Source: Staphylococcus pragensis (GTDB lineage Bacteria > Bacillota > Bacilli > Staphylococcales > Staphylococcaceae). From it: a stretch of 64,000 nucleotides of DNA. Positions 10,071 through 20,792 of the stretch are shown here, in pieces; within the stretch, counting starts at the first letter, position 1, and every line of letters begins with the position of its first letter. Below the pieces are notes generated by a model. It was not told the origin of the DNA and did no database searches. It was given only the letters and a program-made list of their open reading frames with translations. The stretch covers positions 62,001 to 126,000 of the forward strand of contig NZ_SRPJ01000003.1 in the NCBI RefSeq assembly GCF_004785665.1. The letters are read 5' to 3'. Both the position numbers and the translations under genes were made by a program.

Positions 10071-11681
10071 CTACAGTTGTTCAACTTGTTGTTTCGCGTT
10101 TTTATATATCTTATTTGGGAAATGCGTGATACGTAATAACTCAATCGCATTACGTGTATTAGCTTTGCCTTCTTTAATCTTATAGTCAAAGTAGATTTCA
10201 TTATTTTCAATAGATTCATTGAAATGATAGTTATGATAGTCAGGTTGTAATAACTCTGACAATTCAATATCATGTGTTGCTGCGATGACTCTATAATCAA
10301 GTTCTTGATCTAAATAGCTAAGTACAGATTCTGATGCTGCAATACGCTCCGTCGTATTTGTACCTTTAAAGATTTCGTCGATAAAGCAATAAACTGGCAT
10401 GTCAGTTTCTATATCAAATAAACGGCGGATTGATTTAAGCTCGGCCATAAAGTAGCTGTCGCCTGATAGCACGTCATCGGCATTTGCCATGGAAGTATAG
10501 ACTAAACCGGGTTGATAGCTAAATTTGTCGGCTGTCGCAGTTTCGATAGATTGGGCGAGTATCAGGTTAATTGCTACAGATTTCATAAATGTTGATTTCC
10601 CTGATGCGTTTGAACCCGTTAATAGAATATTGTGATCGATGTTGAGGTCGTTTGGCACTGCATTTTCCAATAAAGGATGAACTAAATTGGTAAATTCTAT
10701 CTTCTTTTTTTCTGAAAAGGCAGTCGGCTCACAGTAGGTGTCTAGGGTGCGTCGGTACATGGCTAGCGAATAATGATTGTCTAGGGTGCTTACGTAGTCA
10801 TAGCAAGCTAGCAATTCGTCTTGATATTTAAAGTATGTGTGTTGGATGGTATGGAAGAGGAAGTAATCTACCATGAATGCCATTTTCAACATCATGACGA
10901 AAGCGCCACCGATATCTTGGTCGCCAACTTTGCCGAGTAGGCCACTAAATAAACGTGCGCCTTTGAAGTGATTGAAGTTGGTTTTAACTTCTGGCGTGCC
11001 TTCTATTTGGTCAAGATAATATCCTTGTTTAAGGACGTTAGCTGTATAGAATAATGATTTTAAGTCTTGGTCATAAGTGCGTTTTAAGGTGCCTGATAAG
11101 ATGATATTGAGTAAAACTGCAAAGATTGTGATTAGGACACCAGTTGATGGAGAAATGAATATTATTAATAATCCTAATATTGGCAGGAAAGGACATATCA
11201 TAAATAAATTATTGCGTTTAATTGGCTTAAGTTGATCTGGGAAGATCGGATAGACGACTTTACCAATTAGGGCTAAGCGATATGAAACGCTATTGCGAAA
11301 CTGTGTGTTTGTATTGAACTGGTCTAATAGTTGTTTATTATTTGTTTGAAACATATGTCGTAAAGTGGCATACCATTTCATTTCACCAATTGCGGTGAAG
11401 TTAAAGTTGCTTCGATGAAAGATGTCTTCAAGGCTTAAGTCTGACCACGTCTTATCATCAATGAAATTGCGGTCAGGGTATGTATCGCGTCTAAGTTTAA
11501 ATTGATAATCAAAGCGAGCATTTGGACGTATAAATGTTTCTAAAGGACGTTTGTTCTGCCACAAATATTGAATTTTAGAGATTAACTTTCGTTTCTCAGA
11601 AATTGAAATCACAATGTTAACAATTATTCCTAAAATGATAATGCCTAATACCAAAAGTGCGTAAGTCTGATAAATATTCAT
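10071..11681 (-). CDS. Membrane-anchored MutS-like ATPase
   Basis: A 536-aa protein. The C-terminal ~200 residues are a MutS domain V ATPase, with Walker A LLTGSNASGKSTFMKS and Walker B FIDEIFKGTNTTER. The mismatch-recognition domain of true MutS is missing. The protein has an N-terminal membrane helix (residues ~7-27) and a hairpin of two helices near residues 160-200. Such short MutS-like proteins are common in staphylococci, and their role is not settled. Housekeeping mutS would be elsewhere. AAGGAGTT precedes the ATG. Confidence 0.82.
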   Translation of the reverse strand: MNIYQTYALLVLGIIILGIIVNIVISISEKRKLISKIQYLWQNKRPLETFIRPNARFDYQFKLRRDTYPDRNFIDDKTWSDLSLEDIFHRSNFNFTAIGEMKWYATLRHMFQTNNKQLLDQFNTNTQFRNSVSYRLALIGKVVYPIFPDQLKPIKRNNLFMICPFLPILGLLIIFISPSTGVLITIFAVLLNIILSGTLKRTYDQDLKSLFYTANVLKQGYYLDQIEGTPEVKTNFNHFKGARLFSGLLGKVGDQDIGGAFVMMLKMAFMVDYFLFHTIQHTYFKYQDELLACYDYVSTLDNHYSLAMYRRTLDTYCEPTAFSEKKKIEFTNLVHPLLENAVPNDLNIDHNILLTGSNASGKSTFMKSVAINLILAQSIETATADKFSYQPGLVYTSMANADDVLSGDSYFMAELKSIRRLFDIETDMPVYCFIDEIFKGTNTTERIAASESVLSYLDQELDYRVIAATHDIELSELLQPDYHNYHFNESIENNEIYFDYKIKEGKANTRNAIELLRITHFPNKIYKNAKQQVEQL

Positions 11682-11840
11682 AATTAACTCCTTAATTATT
11701 TAATTCACTTATATAATTATTTCATAATAAGATGTAATTAACAAAAAATATAAATTAAAATGAGATGTTTGTATAAACGATTTAAGAATGATTTAGAAGT
11801 ATAATGTAGTTAATCAAACATCGAGAAGGAGCATTAGAAT

Positions 11841-12140
11841 ATGTTTATATCTTATTTTACTGAAACTGTTCCTACTGCATCTATGACTGAATTAAATTCA
11901 AACCTTAAAAATATTTTTAAAATGGCAAGAAAACTACAAACTGGCGTCTACATTTTAAATAAGAAAAATATTGAAGGCGTCATTTTAACTCAACAACAGT
12001 ATGAAAATTTACTTCAAACGATAGAAGATTATGAAGATCAATTTGATGAACTTATAGTTTTAGAACGATTAAATGACAATAGTAAGAGAGTGTCTGACGA
12101 AGATCTCAGAGGAAAGAACAATACTTTTACAGAAGATTGA
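11841..12140 (+). CDS. Phd/YefM-like antitoxin-type protein (no adjacent toxin)
   Basis: A 99-aa protein. The first ~60 residues fit the Phd/YefM fold (VPTASMTELNSNLKNIF, then GVYILNKKNIEGVILTQQQYENL), which binds DNA in type II toxin-antitoxin pairs. The C-terminal part (EDYEDQFDELIVLERL) is the acidic toxin-masking type. No RelE/Txe-like gene follows: the next ORF is a yjdF homologue behind a riboswitch. It may be an orphan antitoxin or a stand-alone regulator. AGAAGGAG is the ribosome site. Confidence 0.75.
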   Translation: MFISYFTETVPTASMTELNSNLKNIFKMARKLQTGVYILNKKNIEGVILTQQQYENLLQTIEDYEDQFDELIVLERLNDNSKRVSDEDLRGKNNTFTED

Positions 12141-12185
12141 AGTTGGTTTCGTTGAATGAATCAGTTATGCTTAAGGAGAAATGTA

Positions 12186-12294
12186 AAAACACAATTGGGT
12201 TGGTAGTCCCAATGCAAATGTAATAATTTGTCAGTAACCTTCCTCCTCAGGTCGTCCCTCATTTCAAGTTATATATTAAGAGGAGGGGCACTCA
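12186..12294 (+). promoter_or_regulatory. Probable yjdF riboswitch (azaaromatic-sensing RNA)
   Basis: A structured leader lies directly before a yjdF-family gene. Hairpins are visible at 12194-12213 (ATTGGG/CCCAAT) and 12215-12231. A CCTCCTC segment (12242-12248) is perfectly complementary to the ribosome site GAGGAGG (12280-12286), so translation can be masked. The yjdF motif RNA is known upstream of yjdF genes in Firmicutes and binds azaaromatic compounds. I infer identity from gene context and the anti-ribosome-site pairing, not from a covariance search. Confidence 0.7.
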
Positions 12295-12699
12295 TTGGAA
12301 TTATCAATATTTCATGATGGTCAATTTTTTATAGGTTTGGTTGAATATAGGGAAGAAGATAAAATTAAATTTGTAAAATTCACCTTTGGAACTGAACTGA
12401 ATAGTGTGGATATTTTTAATTTCATTCATAATCGCTTAGATGAACTGATGAATCAAACTAAAGTATCGGTTATAAAAAAGAAACCGAAAAAAGTTAATCC
12501 TAAACGGTTACAGAGACAAATTGCTAAGGAACAAAAGCAAACTAAGTATTCTACTTATGCACAACAAGCAATTAAAAAAGAACAAGAAATTAAAAAATTA
12601 GAGCGCAAAAAGAAAAACAAATTACAGAAAGAAAAGACGAAAGCTCACAAACGACAGCTTAAAATGCAAAAAACAAAGCAAAAGAAAAAAGGGCATTAA
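12295..12699 (+). CDS. YjdF family protein (DUF2992)
   Basis: A 134-aa protein. The N-terminal ~60 residues form the conserved part (LSIFHDGQFFIGLVEYREED, then VKFTFGTEL). The C-terminal half is strongly Lys/Gln-rich and probably helical and RNA-binding-like. The start is TTG, set by AGGAGGGG 6 bases upstream. Molecular function is unknown; in other Firmicutes the gene is controlled by the yjdF riboswitch. A terminator follows at 12732. Confidence 0.85.
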   Translation: MELSIFHDGQFFIGLVEYREEDKIKFVKFTFGTELNSVDIFNFIHNRLDELMNQTKVSVIKKKPKKVNPKRLQRQIAKEQKQTKYSTYAQQAIKKEQEIKKLERKKKNKLQKEKTKAHKRQLKMQKTKQKKKGH

Positions 12700-12731
12700 G
12701 TCACTCGGTAAGTAATTTGTAAAATTTTCGA

Positions 12732-12778
12732 TAATAAGACTTCGAACATCGTATATGTTGGAGGTCTTATTTTTTATT
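12732..12778 (+). terminator. Terminator after yjdF-family gene
   Basis: The AATAAGAC.../...GTCTTATT stem is followed by TTTTTATTT. Confidence 0.8.
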
Positions 12779-12859
12779 TATTGAAGCCTACGATTATATA
12801 GCCTGATAGATTTCAAAATGTTGCTCGTGATATGCTTAGTTGTGACGTAGGAGGACTTG

Positions 12860-12943
12860 ATGAATATGACAGATAAACAATTATTATCAACATTCAATTT
12901 ATTTAATTATAAAAATGTTATCTTGTTGGGTGATCAACTATGA
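12860..12943 (+). CDS. Short ORF overlapping the arsB start (possible leader peptide)
   Basis: A 27-codon frame starts at an ATG with a strong site (GTAGGAGG) 7 bases upstream and ends at a TGA that overlaps the arsB ATG (ATGA). ArsB itself has no good ribosome site, so coupled translation from this ORF would explain arsB expression. The peptide (begins [12 protein letters not shown]) has no resemblance that I recognise. It could instead be the scar of a lost arsR-like gene. Confidence 0.5.
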   Translation: MNMTDKQLLSTFNLFNYKNVILLGDQL

Positions 12944-14232
12944 TGACATTTTTAGCAATTGCGATTTTTATCATCACGTTAATTTTTGTGATTTGGCAGC
13001 CAAAGGGTTTAGATATTGCCATTACTGCTGTTATAGGCGCAATATTGGCACTTATTACTGGCGTTGTAGGTTGGTCGGATATTGTAGAAGTGACGGGAAT
13101 TGTATGGAATGCGACTTTGACATTCGTAGCAATTATTTTAATTTCGCTGATACTCGATGAAATTGGTTTTTTCGAATGGGCAGCTTTACATATGGTGCGT
13201 GGTGCTAAAGGAAATGGCGTTAGGATGTTTGTCTACATTATGCTACTTGGCGTCGTTGTGGCAGCTTTCTTTGCGAATGATGGTGCGGCACTAATTTTAA
13301 CGCCAATTGTACTCGCAATGGTGCGTCATCTTGGTTTCAATAAGAAAGTCATTTTTCCGTTTATTATCGCCAGTGGATTTATCGCAGATACGACGTCGTT
13401 ACCTTTTACAGTAAGCAATTTAGTGAATATTGTATCTGCTGATTATTTCAATATTGGATTTATTAAATATTTTAGTCGAATGATTATTCCAAACTTATTT
13501 TCTCTAATCGCAAGTATTGGAGTATTATGGCTTTATTTTAGAACCTCTATTCCGAAGGGGGTAGATACGCAATCTATTCAAAGTCCAAACACGGCGATTA
13601 AAGATCGAAAGCTCTTTCGTATATCTTGGATTGTTTTAGCGATCCTGCTTGTAGGCTATTTAAGTAGCGAATTCCTTCATATTCCTGTGTCATTCATTGC
13701 CGGGGGTATCGCGATAATTTTCCTACTCTTGGCTCGTAAATCTCATGCGGTTTCTATTGGAAAAGTTATCAAAGGCGCGCCATGGAATATCGTGATTTTT
13801 TCATTAGGTATGTATTTGGTCGTCTTCGGTTTGAAAAATGTAGGAATTACGACAGTGTTAGGACAAATTTTTTCAAATATCTCAGTACACGGATTATTCA
13901 CAAGTATTATGGGTGTAGGCTTTATTTCTGCAATACTGTCATCAATAATGAATAACTTACCAACCGTTTTAATAGATGCGATTGCGATTCATCAATCGCA
14001 AGTTACAGGCTTTCTTAAAGAAGGTATGGTGTATGCAAATGTGATTGGTTCAGATTTAGGTCCTAAAATTACGCCAATTGGTTCTTTAGCAACGCTTCTA
14101 TGGCTTCACGTGTTAGCTCAAAAAGACGTTAAAATTTCCTGGGGAATTTATTTTAAAACAGGTATTGTTATTACTATTCCTGTGCTATTTATGACTTTAT
14201 TAGGTTTATATATAACATTAATTCTCTTTTAA
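12940..14232 (+). CDS. arsB: Arsenite/antimonite efflux permease
   Basis: A 430-aa ArsB with about 12 membrane helices. The opening ([20 protein letters not shown]) and signatures such as [17 protein letters not shown] and the C-terminal [19 protein letters not shown] match staphylococcal ArsB, which extrudes arsenite using the proton gradient. No arsR or arsC neighbour is present in the window, so regulation is not local in the classical way. The ATG overlaps the TGA of a 27-codon ORF. Confidence 0.93.
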   Translation: MMTFLAIAIFIITLIFVIWQPKGLDIAITAVIGAILALITGVVGWSDIVEVTGIVWNATLTFVAIILISLILDEIGFFEWAALHMVRGAKGNGVRMFVYIMLLGVVVAAFFANDGAALILTPIVLAMVRHLGFNKKVIFPFIIASGFIADTTSLPFTVSNLVNIVSADYFNIGFIKYFSRMIIPNLFSLIASIGVLWLYFRTSIPKGVDTQSIQSPNTAIKDRKLFRISWIVLAILLVGYLSSEFLHIPVSFIAGGIAIIFLLLARKSHAVSIGKVIKGAPWNIVIFSLGMYLVVFGLKNVGITTVLGQIFSNISVHGLFTSIMGVGFISAILSSIMNNLPTVLIDAIAIHQSQVTGFLKEGMVYANVIGSDLGPKITPIGSLATLLWLHVLAQKDVKISWGIYFKTGIVITIPVLFMTLLGLYITLILF

Positions 14233-14318
14233 ACTAGATGATTTTCTTTAGCTAAATTAACATGATACAGTTAATTTATAATTAAAATTGTATTTATTTT
14301 AAAAGGAGTAATGAATTC

Positions 14319-15560
14319 ATGAGTATATTTTCAGAAAAAGAAAAAATTCAAATGTTAGCCGATATTGTTGAAATGAATACAGTAAATGATAACGAAATTG
14401 AAGTCGCACGTTATTTAAAAAAATTATTCGAAGACCATGGTATTCAAGCAGAAATTGATGAAGTTGAAGAAAATCGTGTAAATTTAATTGCTTCTATCGG
14501 AGAAGGGAGTCCTGTCGTAGGTATTTCAGGACATATGGATGTCGTATCTGAAGGTGACCCTGATGATTGGGACTACCCGCCATTCGAGCTTACAGAAAAA
14601 GATGGCATGTTATATGGGCGTGGAACATCAGATATGAAAGCAGGTCTGTTAGGCTTAGCTATCGCTATGATTGATATTAAAGAAAATGACGCTTTACCTA
14701 AAGGTACAATCAAATTTATGGCAACTGCGGGCGAAGAAATGGAACAGTTAGGTTCAGCTCAATTATATGAAAAAGGTTATATGGATGATGTTGAAGCGTT
14801 AATTATTGCAGAGCCATCTGAACAAAACCTTGTATATGCGCATAAAGGTTCAATGGATTTCAGAATTACATCTAAAGGACGCGCAGCGCATAGTTCAGTG
14901 CCAGTGATTGGTCATAATGCGATTAAGCCTTTAATCCAATTTATTCAAAATATTGATGAAGAATATGAACGTATTTCGAAAGAATTAAAATATGAAAAAT
15001 TAGATTTCTCTCATTTAATTGAACGTATCCAATCACAATTACAACAAAATAGTGAATTAGATGAAGATGAAGTTAAACGTGTCATCTCAGGCTTAGTCAT
15101 CAGCAATACAATCATTCACGGAGGCAATCAAGTCAATTCAGTGCCAGACGTAGCTACTGCAGAGTTTAATATTAGAACGGTGCCTGAATACGATAATGCC
15201 AAAGTGAAAGAATTATTTAAAAAATACCTTGAAGAAATCAATAAACAAGGCGGTAAATTAGAAGAGAATATGTACTTAGACTTAGATCCTGTTTTAACAA
15301 CTGGAGACAATGATTTAATCAAGACAGGACAACAGGTCGCTAAACAAATCTTTGATGAAGATATCGTAGCATCACCAACTGTCGCGGTAACAGATGCATC
15401 TAACTTATTACGAGGTAAAGATGAACACTTCTCATTCTTAATGTTTGGTCCTGGAACAGTGCCTCATCAAGTAAACGAACATGTAGATAAAGAGAAATAC
15501 TTTAAATTTATTGATTATTATACAGAACTACTTACAACTTATTTAAAACAACATGACTAA
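14319..15560 (+). CDS. M20-family metallopeptidase (ArgE/DapE/succinyl-DAP desuccinylase-like)
   Basis: A 413-aa cytoplasmic amidohydrolase. The M20 motifs are complete: ISGHMDVVSEGD (metal His and Asp), GRGTSDMKAG (bridging Asp), GEEMEQLGS (catalytic Glu) and a C-terminal HQVNEHV (metal His). A dimerisation domain spans residues ~180-290. Staphylococcal relatives are annotated as succinyl-diaminopimelate desuccinylase or dipeptidase; the exact substrate is not clear. The ribosome site is AAAAGGAG. It is monocistronic and ended by the terminator at 15588. Confidence 0.85.
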   Translation: MSIFSEKEKIQMLADIVEMNTVNDNEIEVARYLKKLFEDHGIQAEIDEVEENRVNLIASIGEGSPVVGISGHMDVVSEGDPDDWDYPPFELTEKDGMLYGRGTSDMKAGLLGLAIAMIDIKENDALPKGTIKFMATAGEEMEQLGSAQLYEKGYMDDVEALIIAEPSEQNLVYAHKGSMDFRITSKGRAAHSSVPVIGHNAIKPLIQFIQNIDEEYERISKELKYEKLDFSHLIERIQSQLQQNSELDEDEVKRVISGLVISNTIIHGGNQVNSVPDVATAEFNIRTVPEYDNAKVKELFKKYLEEINKQGGKLEENMYLDLDPVLTTGDNDLIKTGQQVAKQIFDEDIVASPTVAVTDASNLLRGKDEHFSFLMFGPGTVPHQVNEHVDKEKYFKFIDYYTELLTTYLKQHD

Positions 15561-15587
15561 GTTTTAAATTCAAACTATACCTCTATA

Positions 15588-15627
15588 GGCGGTAACACTT
15601 TTAAATCAAGTGCTACCGTCTTTTTTG
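15588..15627 (+). terminator. Terminator after M20 peptidase gene
   Basis: A 13-bp stem (15588-15600 with 15608-15620) with one wobble is followed by TTTTTT. Confidence 0.85.
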
Positions 15628-15750
15628 ATTTGCAATGAATCTTTTCTTTTAAATTATGTCTTACGCATTAATTCTAAATAGGGTATGATAAAAATAATAA
15701 TTTTTGTAAAATTCAATCAATTTAAATATGAATAAAGGTGCTGATAAAAA

Positions 15751-17146
15751 ATGGAAGACAGGAAATCCAGAAGATTTAAATTTAAAACACCACACACTTA
15801 TGCGTTACTGATGTTTGTGGTAGGTCTCGCATGGTTACTAACATATATTATTCCAGCAGGTGAATATACAAGAGAAAAGAAAGGTGGCCAAACGCTAGTT
15901 GTTTCTGGCACGTATCATACTGTTGATTCTGCACATTTAAATTTTCTAGAAATATTTAGATCCATTCCTGAAGGTTTGATCAGTGGCGGAGAAATTGTAT
16001 TTTATATCTTTTTAGTAGGTGGAGCATTCGGTATTATTCATAAAACAGGCGCCTTTGAAAATGGAGTTAATAAGGCAATGCGTTCACTAGGTAAAGCTAA
16101 CTTTCTAATGATTCCTTTAACAATGACAGTATTTTCAATTTTAGGATTTACGATAGGTTTAGCTGAAGAAACAATTATATTTGTACCTATAGGGATTATT
16201 ATTGCGCGTACATTAGGCTACGATGCATTAACAGGCGCGGCTATGGTTATTTTAGGTGCGGCAAGTGGTTTTAGTGGCGGGATGCTCAATCCATTTACAG
16301 TTGGGGTAGCTCAAACGGTAGCAGAATTGCCAATGTTCTCAGGTTGGGGGCTACGTACAATTATCTACTTATTTATTCTGACGGCGGCAATTTCCACTGT
16401 CATGTTATATGCACATAAAGTTAAAAAGGATAAAACGAAAAGTATCGTTTATCATCTTGAACAAGAAGAAGGTCATGCCGACCAAGAAGTTGAATATCAA
16501 CATTTTAGTAAGCGACAAGCCTTCAGTTTATTAATTATCGTAGCGACGATTTTATTTAATGTCTTTGGTATTTTTATGTTTGATTGGACTTTTAATGAGA
16601 TGAGTGCCAACTTCTTACTTTCTGGTATTGTCGCTGGTTTAGTCAGTGGCTTAGGAATGAATGGCACATTTGATGCTTTAATTGAAGGTATGCAGAATAT
16701 ACTTTTTGGAGCAATGATTGTAGGTTTTGCCAAGGGAATTGTAGTTATTTTGGAAAATGGAAAAAATTATCGATACGATTGTTCATGGTATGACAACTTT
16801 ATTATCCAATGTACCGGCATCTTTAGTCATCATTGCTATGTTCATTTTACAATTCTTGCTAAATTTCTTTATACCATCTGGATCAGGACAAGCACTAACA
16901 ACTATGCCGTTAATGGTTCCAATATCTGATTTATTACATATTAATCGACAACTTACAGTACTCGCATTTCAATATGGTGATTCAATTAGTAATATTTTAT
17001 TTCCTACTTCAGCCATTCTTATGGGAGCTTTAGCCGTAGGTCGTATTTCATATACAGAATGGATTAAATTTGTTTGGAAATTAATTCTGTTATGGGTAAT
17101 CATTTGTGCCATTGCAATGTCTATTGCCTTGGTAATTGGTTATTAA
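15751..17146 (+). pseudogene. YfcC/C4-dicarboxylate-type membrane transporter, frameshifted
   Basis: Two overlapping frames make one ~464-aa YfcC-family transporter (basic amino acid or dicarboxylate antiporter-like, 10-12 helices). Frame 1 runs from ATG 15751 and loses similarity after ...GFAKGIVVILENGK. The true continuation (IIDTIVHGMTTLLSNVPAS... to LVIGY) lies in the other frame and ends at 17146. The shift is one extra A in the A6 run 16761-16766: with five A the protein reads through. It may be a real inactivating mutation, a slippery phase-variable tract or a sequencing error. Confidence 0.85.
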
Positions 17147-17230
17147 AATGCGATGGGGTAAGACTGAGGTTTGTCTGAAGTTAGTAGGAGGGACGTCTTA
17201 AAAACCTTGTTATATCAGCTTTTAATAAGA

Positions 17231-17273
17231 AAAGAGGAATTTAAGTTGAAGTGGCTCAAATTCCTCTTTTTTA
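17231..17273 (+). terminator. Terminator after the YfcC-type gene
   Basis: AAAGAGGAATTT (17231-17242) pairs with AAATTCCTCTTT, followed by TTTT. It can serve the convergent MFS gene as well. Confidence 0.8.
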
Positions 17274-17283
17274 TATTATTTCC

Positions 17284-18483
17284 TTATGAATGATTTGTTG
17301 ATACTTTGTGAGGGTGTTTATGATGGCGACCGTGTATGAAGTAATACGCAATGATAGCTATGATAATAACACCAGCCATCGCTAAATAAAGATTTCTATA
17401 GCCTAAGAAAGGGATAAATATTCCTAGGATGAATGGTCCCATACCTGCACCGAAATCAACAAAAATATAAAAGGTTGATGTGGCTAATCCCATTTTACTA
17501 GATGGTGATTGTTGAACAGCAATTGCTTGTGCAGTTGGAATCACAGTACCATAGCCAATACCGATAAAGGCTGCTGCTACAAGTAAAGTGAATGAAGAAG
17601 TTGTCATGCTTAAGATAACTAAGCCTATCGCAAAACTAGCTAACACTGGGTACATTACCTTATTTTCCCCAAAACGATCATAAACCTTACCTGTAAATGG
17701 TCGTGTAATGAATGTCGCAATGGCAAACACGACAAAGAAGAAACTTGATGCTGTGACTAGGTCGAGTAAATCAGCATAAATAGATAAGAATGAAAGAACG
17801 CTCGCATACGCAATACCGACTAAAATAACTACCATTGAGATAGGTAGAGCTTCTCTTTGTAAAAATGCGTTAATCCCTTTCGGCTTGCGTGTCGCATCTT
17901 CACTTGTGTCCATTTCATCCATTGGTAACTTTTTAATAAAAATAGTAAAGACAAATGCGATAAGAATACTGATTAGGCCAATTGCAAAAATTGAAGAAAA
18001 TCCTAAATTGTTGTCTAACACTAACCCAAGAAATGGTCCGAATGCAGAGGCTAATGTCACGCTTAGTCCATAATAACCAATACCTTCCCCTTTACGTTCT
18101 TCGGGAATAATACGTGATGAAATTGTACCAGTCGCAGTAGATGAAAAACCGAAAGCTAAACCATGAATAAATCGAATTAACATTAATACCCAAATATTAT
18201 TAATTGTGAAATACAATGCAATCGCAATGATTGAAGCGATGACGCCTCCGAGTAATACCTTTTTCGGTTGTAAACTATCGATAATACGACCAGAACCGAG
18301 CCTGCCACCTAACATACCGATAATAAATACGCCGGCAGCTAAGCCCCCCATGCTTTCTGACGCATGGTATTCATCAATAGTAAATGAGGTTACTGTAACG
18401 ATAAGCATATAATGGATTAAATACATAAATAAATTAACTAACGTTACAAAGATGAAGTCTTTTGTCCATAGACGTTGAGCCAT
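17284..18483 (-). CDS. MFS transporter
   Basis: A 399-aa, 12-helix major facilitator. The A-motif-like loop GRLGSGRIIDSLQPKK lies after helix 2 and the conserved loop RPFTGKVYDRFGENK in the second half. Such transporters export drugs or metabolites, and substrate is unknown. It is divergently transcribed from a LysR regulator (132-bp gap), the usual arrangement of a regulator and its efflux target. The ATG is preceded by GGAGGGAG on the minus strand. Confidence 0.85.
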   Translation of the reverse strand: MAQRLWTKDFIFVTLVNLFMYLIHYMLIVTVTSFTIDEYHASESMGGLAAGVFIIGMLGGRLGSGRIIDSLQPKKVLLGGVIASIIAIALYFTINNIWVLMLIRFIHGLAFGFSSTATGTISSRIIPEERKGEGIGYYGLSVTLASAFGPFLGLVLDNNLGFSSIFAIGLISILIAFVFTIFIKKLPMDEMDTSEDATRKPKGINAFLQREALPISMVVILVGIAYASVLSFLSIYADLLDLVTASSFFFVVFAIATFITRPFTGKVYDRFGENKVMYPVLASFAIGLVILSMTTSSFTLLVAAAFIGIGYGTVIPTAQAIAVQQSPSSKMGLATSTFYIFVDFGAGMGPFILGIFIPFLGYRNLYLAMAGVIIIAIIAYYFIHGRHHKHPHKVSTNHS

Positions 18484-18615
18484 GTTCTCCCTCCTAAATC
18501 ATCATTCTGAATATGTGTTTTCCTATATAAAGTCATTATAGTAATCAATTATACTAATGTATAATTAGAATTAATGAAGTTAATATAAGTAGAGCTAATA
18601 TTGAAGAGGTGTGAA

Positions 18616-19506
18616 ATGAACTTTGAGCAATTAAGCTATATTAAAACGGTCTATGAACAAGAATCGATTGTTCGTGCAAGTCAGATGATGCATATTAGCC
18701 AATCGGCAATGAGTCAGTCAATTGCTAGTCTTGAGAAAGAGTTAGGTTATCAATTGTTTTACCGTTCCCGAAAAGGCACTGTCCCAACGAAAATAGGAAA
18801 GCAATTGATACCTAAAATTTTAGAAATACTTGAAGCTAAAGAACATTTAATGATTGAAATAGATAGCTTACAGACGAATATTGCCGGTAAGTTAAAAATT
18901 GCAACTATACCAACTATTTTCCATAAATTAGTGCCTAAAGCACTATCACAGTTCAAACAAGATTATCCTAATGTAGATATTGAAGTGATTGAAGCGGATC
19001 GTGAAGATATTGTTTCAATGGTTGAGAATAATGAAATTGACTTGGGATTAACTGGTCAAACGACCATCAATGAAACCCCGAAGAATATTATTGAAACGTC
19101 ACTTAATTTAACCTCGAATTTTAAATTGATTGTCCCAGCTAAATCTAAGTTGACGTTTAAAGATACAGTCGATTTAGAAGATATCAAAGATTATCCGTTT
19201 GTACTATACGATCGTAGTTTTTACCATCATCATTTAAGACAATTTGAACAGACAAGCGGGGAACTAAAAATTGTCTTTCGAACTAATAATCCTGTGGTAC
19301 TAATGAGAACAGTAGCGGAAGGGTTAGGTGTGGGTATTGTTTCTAGTTTAATGTTAGAAAATGAACCATTCTTGAATAATGAATTAATTGAAGCAATTCC
19401 TCTGGGTCAGCCTTTCAATTATTTTATTAACTTTGTTGCTGTAACACACAAGGAGCGCAATCATGATAGCTCTGTTCAAGCTTTTATAAAGTATTTAAAG
19501 CATTAG
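18616..19506 (+). CDS. LysR-family transcriptional regulator
   Basis: A 296-aa protein with an N-terminal winged helix (MNFEQLSYIKTVYEQESIVRAS then ISQSAMSQSIASLEKELGYQLF) and a periplasmic-binding-like effector domain from residue ~90. The ATG at 18616 follows GAAGAGG; an upstream in-frame TTG at 18601 lies inside that site. It is likely the controller of the divergent MFS gene. Confidence 0.9.
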   Translation: MNFEQLSYIKTVYEQESIVRASQMMHISQSAMSQSIASLEKELGYQLFYRSRKGTVPTKIGKQLIPKILEILEAKEHLMIEIDSLQTNIAGKLKIATIPTIFHKLVPKALSQFKQDYPNVDIEVIEADREDIVSMVENNEIDLGLTGQTTINETPKNIIETSLNLTSNFKLIVPAKSKLTFKDTVDLEDIKDYPFVLYDRSFYHHHLRQFEQTSGELKIVFRTNNPVVLMRTVAEGLGVGIVSSLMLENEPFLNNELIEAIPLGQPFNYFINFVAVTHKERNHDSSVQAFIKYLKH

Positions 19507-19628
19507 TAAAAATGATTTATCTGAAGACACCTCACAAAACTGCCAAAGATTATTCATAAAGCGTTCAAAATATTATTATATAAAAGTGATAATATAATAA
19601 ATGAATAATATTTTAAGAGGTGTTTTTT

Positions 19629-20408
<780 letters not shown>

Positions 20409-20430
20409 TTAAAACTATAATTTTAAATTG

Positions 20431-20480
20431 AGTAAGAGCAGGTTCAAGACATGATAGTCTTGAACCTACTCTTATTTTTT
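20431..20480. terminator. Bidirectional terminator between butA and a small membrane gene
   Basis: A long stem (AAGAGcAGGTTCAAGAC with GTCTTGAACCTaCTCTT) around ATGATA is followed by TTTTTT on the plus strand. Confidence 0.85.
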
Positions 20481-20666
20481 CTTCTTTTTTTTACGATAAA
20501 TATGATTCATGGTACCTACAAAACATCCTAAACTTATTAAAAAGATATTGATATAAAAGCCTAAACCTTTATGTGTGTAGAGATTAGTGAATGTATAAAT
20601 ACAGTAAGTCAAAGCGACGAGTATAATCGCGTAAATGATAAAGAGTTTAGTACTAAACCATTTCAT
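20472..20666 (-). CDS. Small two-helix membrane protein
   Basis: A 64-aa protein with two hydrophobic segments (about residues 7-28 and 36-54) and a Lys-rich tail (RKKKKKK). GAGGTGATAGCTA before ATG is a good ribosome site. I do not recognise the family. Confidence 0.65.
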   Translation of the reverse strand: MKWFSTKLFIIYAIILVALTYCIYTFTNLYTHKGLGFYINIFLISLGCFVGTMNHIYRKKKKKK

Positions 20667-20792
20667 TAGCTATCACCTCAATCATTATAATTGCGCTTTA
20701 TTTATTAAAAATATATTTATATAAAAGTCATTCCTTTTCTTTGTGTAAATGTTATATAATATTGTTTAAACCTATAGAAAGGAAAAGATTAA

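Noticed and set aside
12915-13160. 81-codon ORF overlapping the arsB start
   Set aside because: It is a shadow frame of ArsB; only the 27-codon ORF at 12860 has a good ribosome site.
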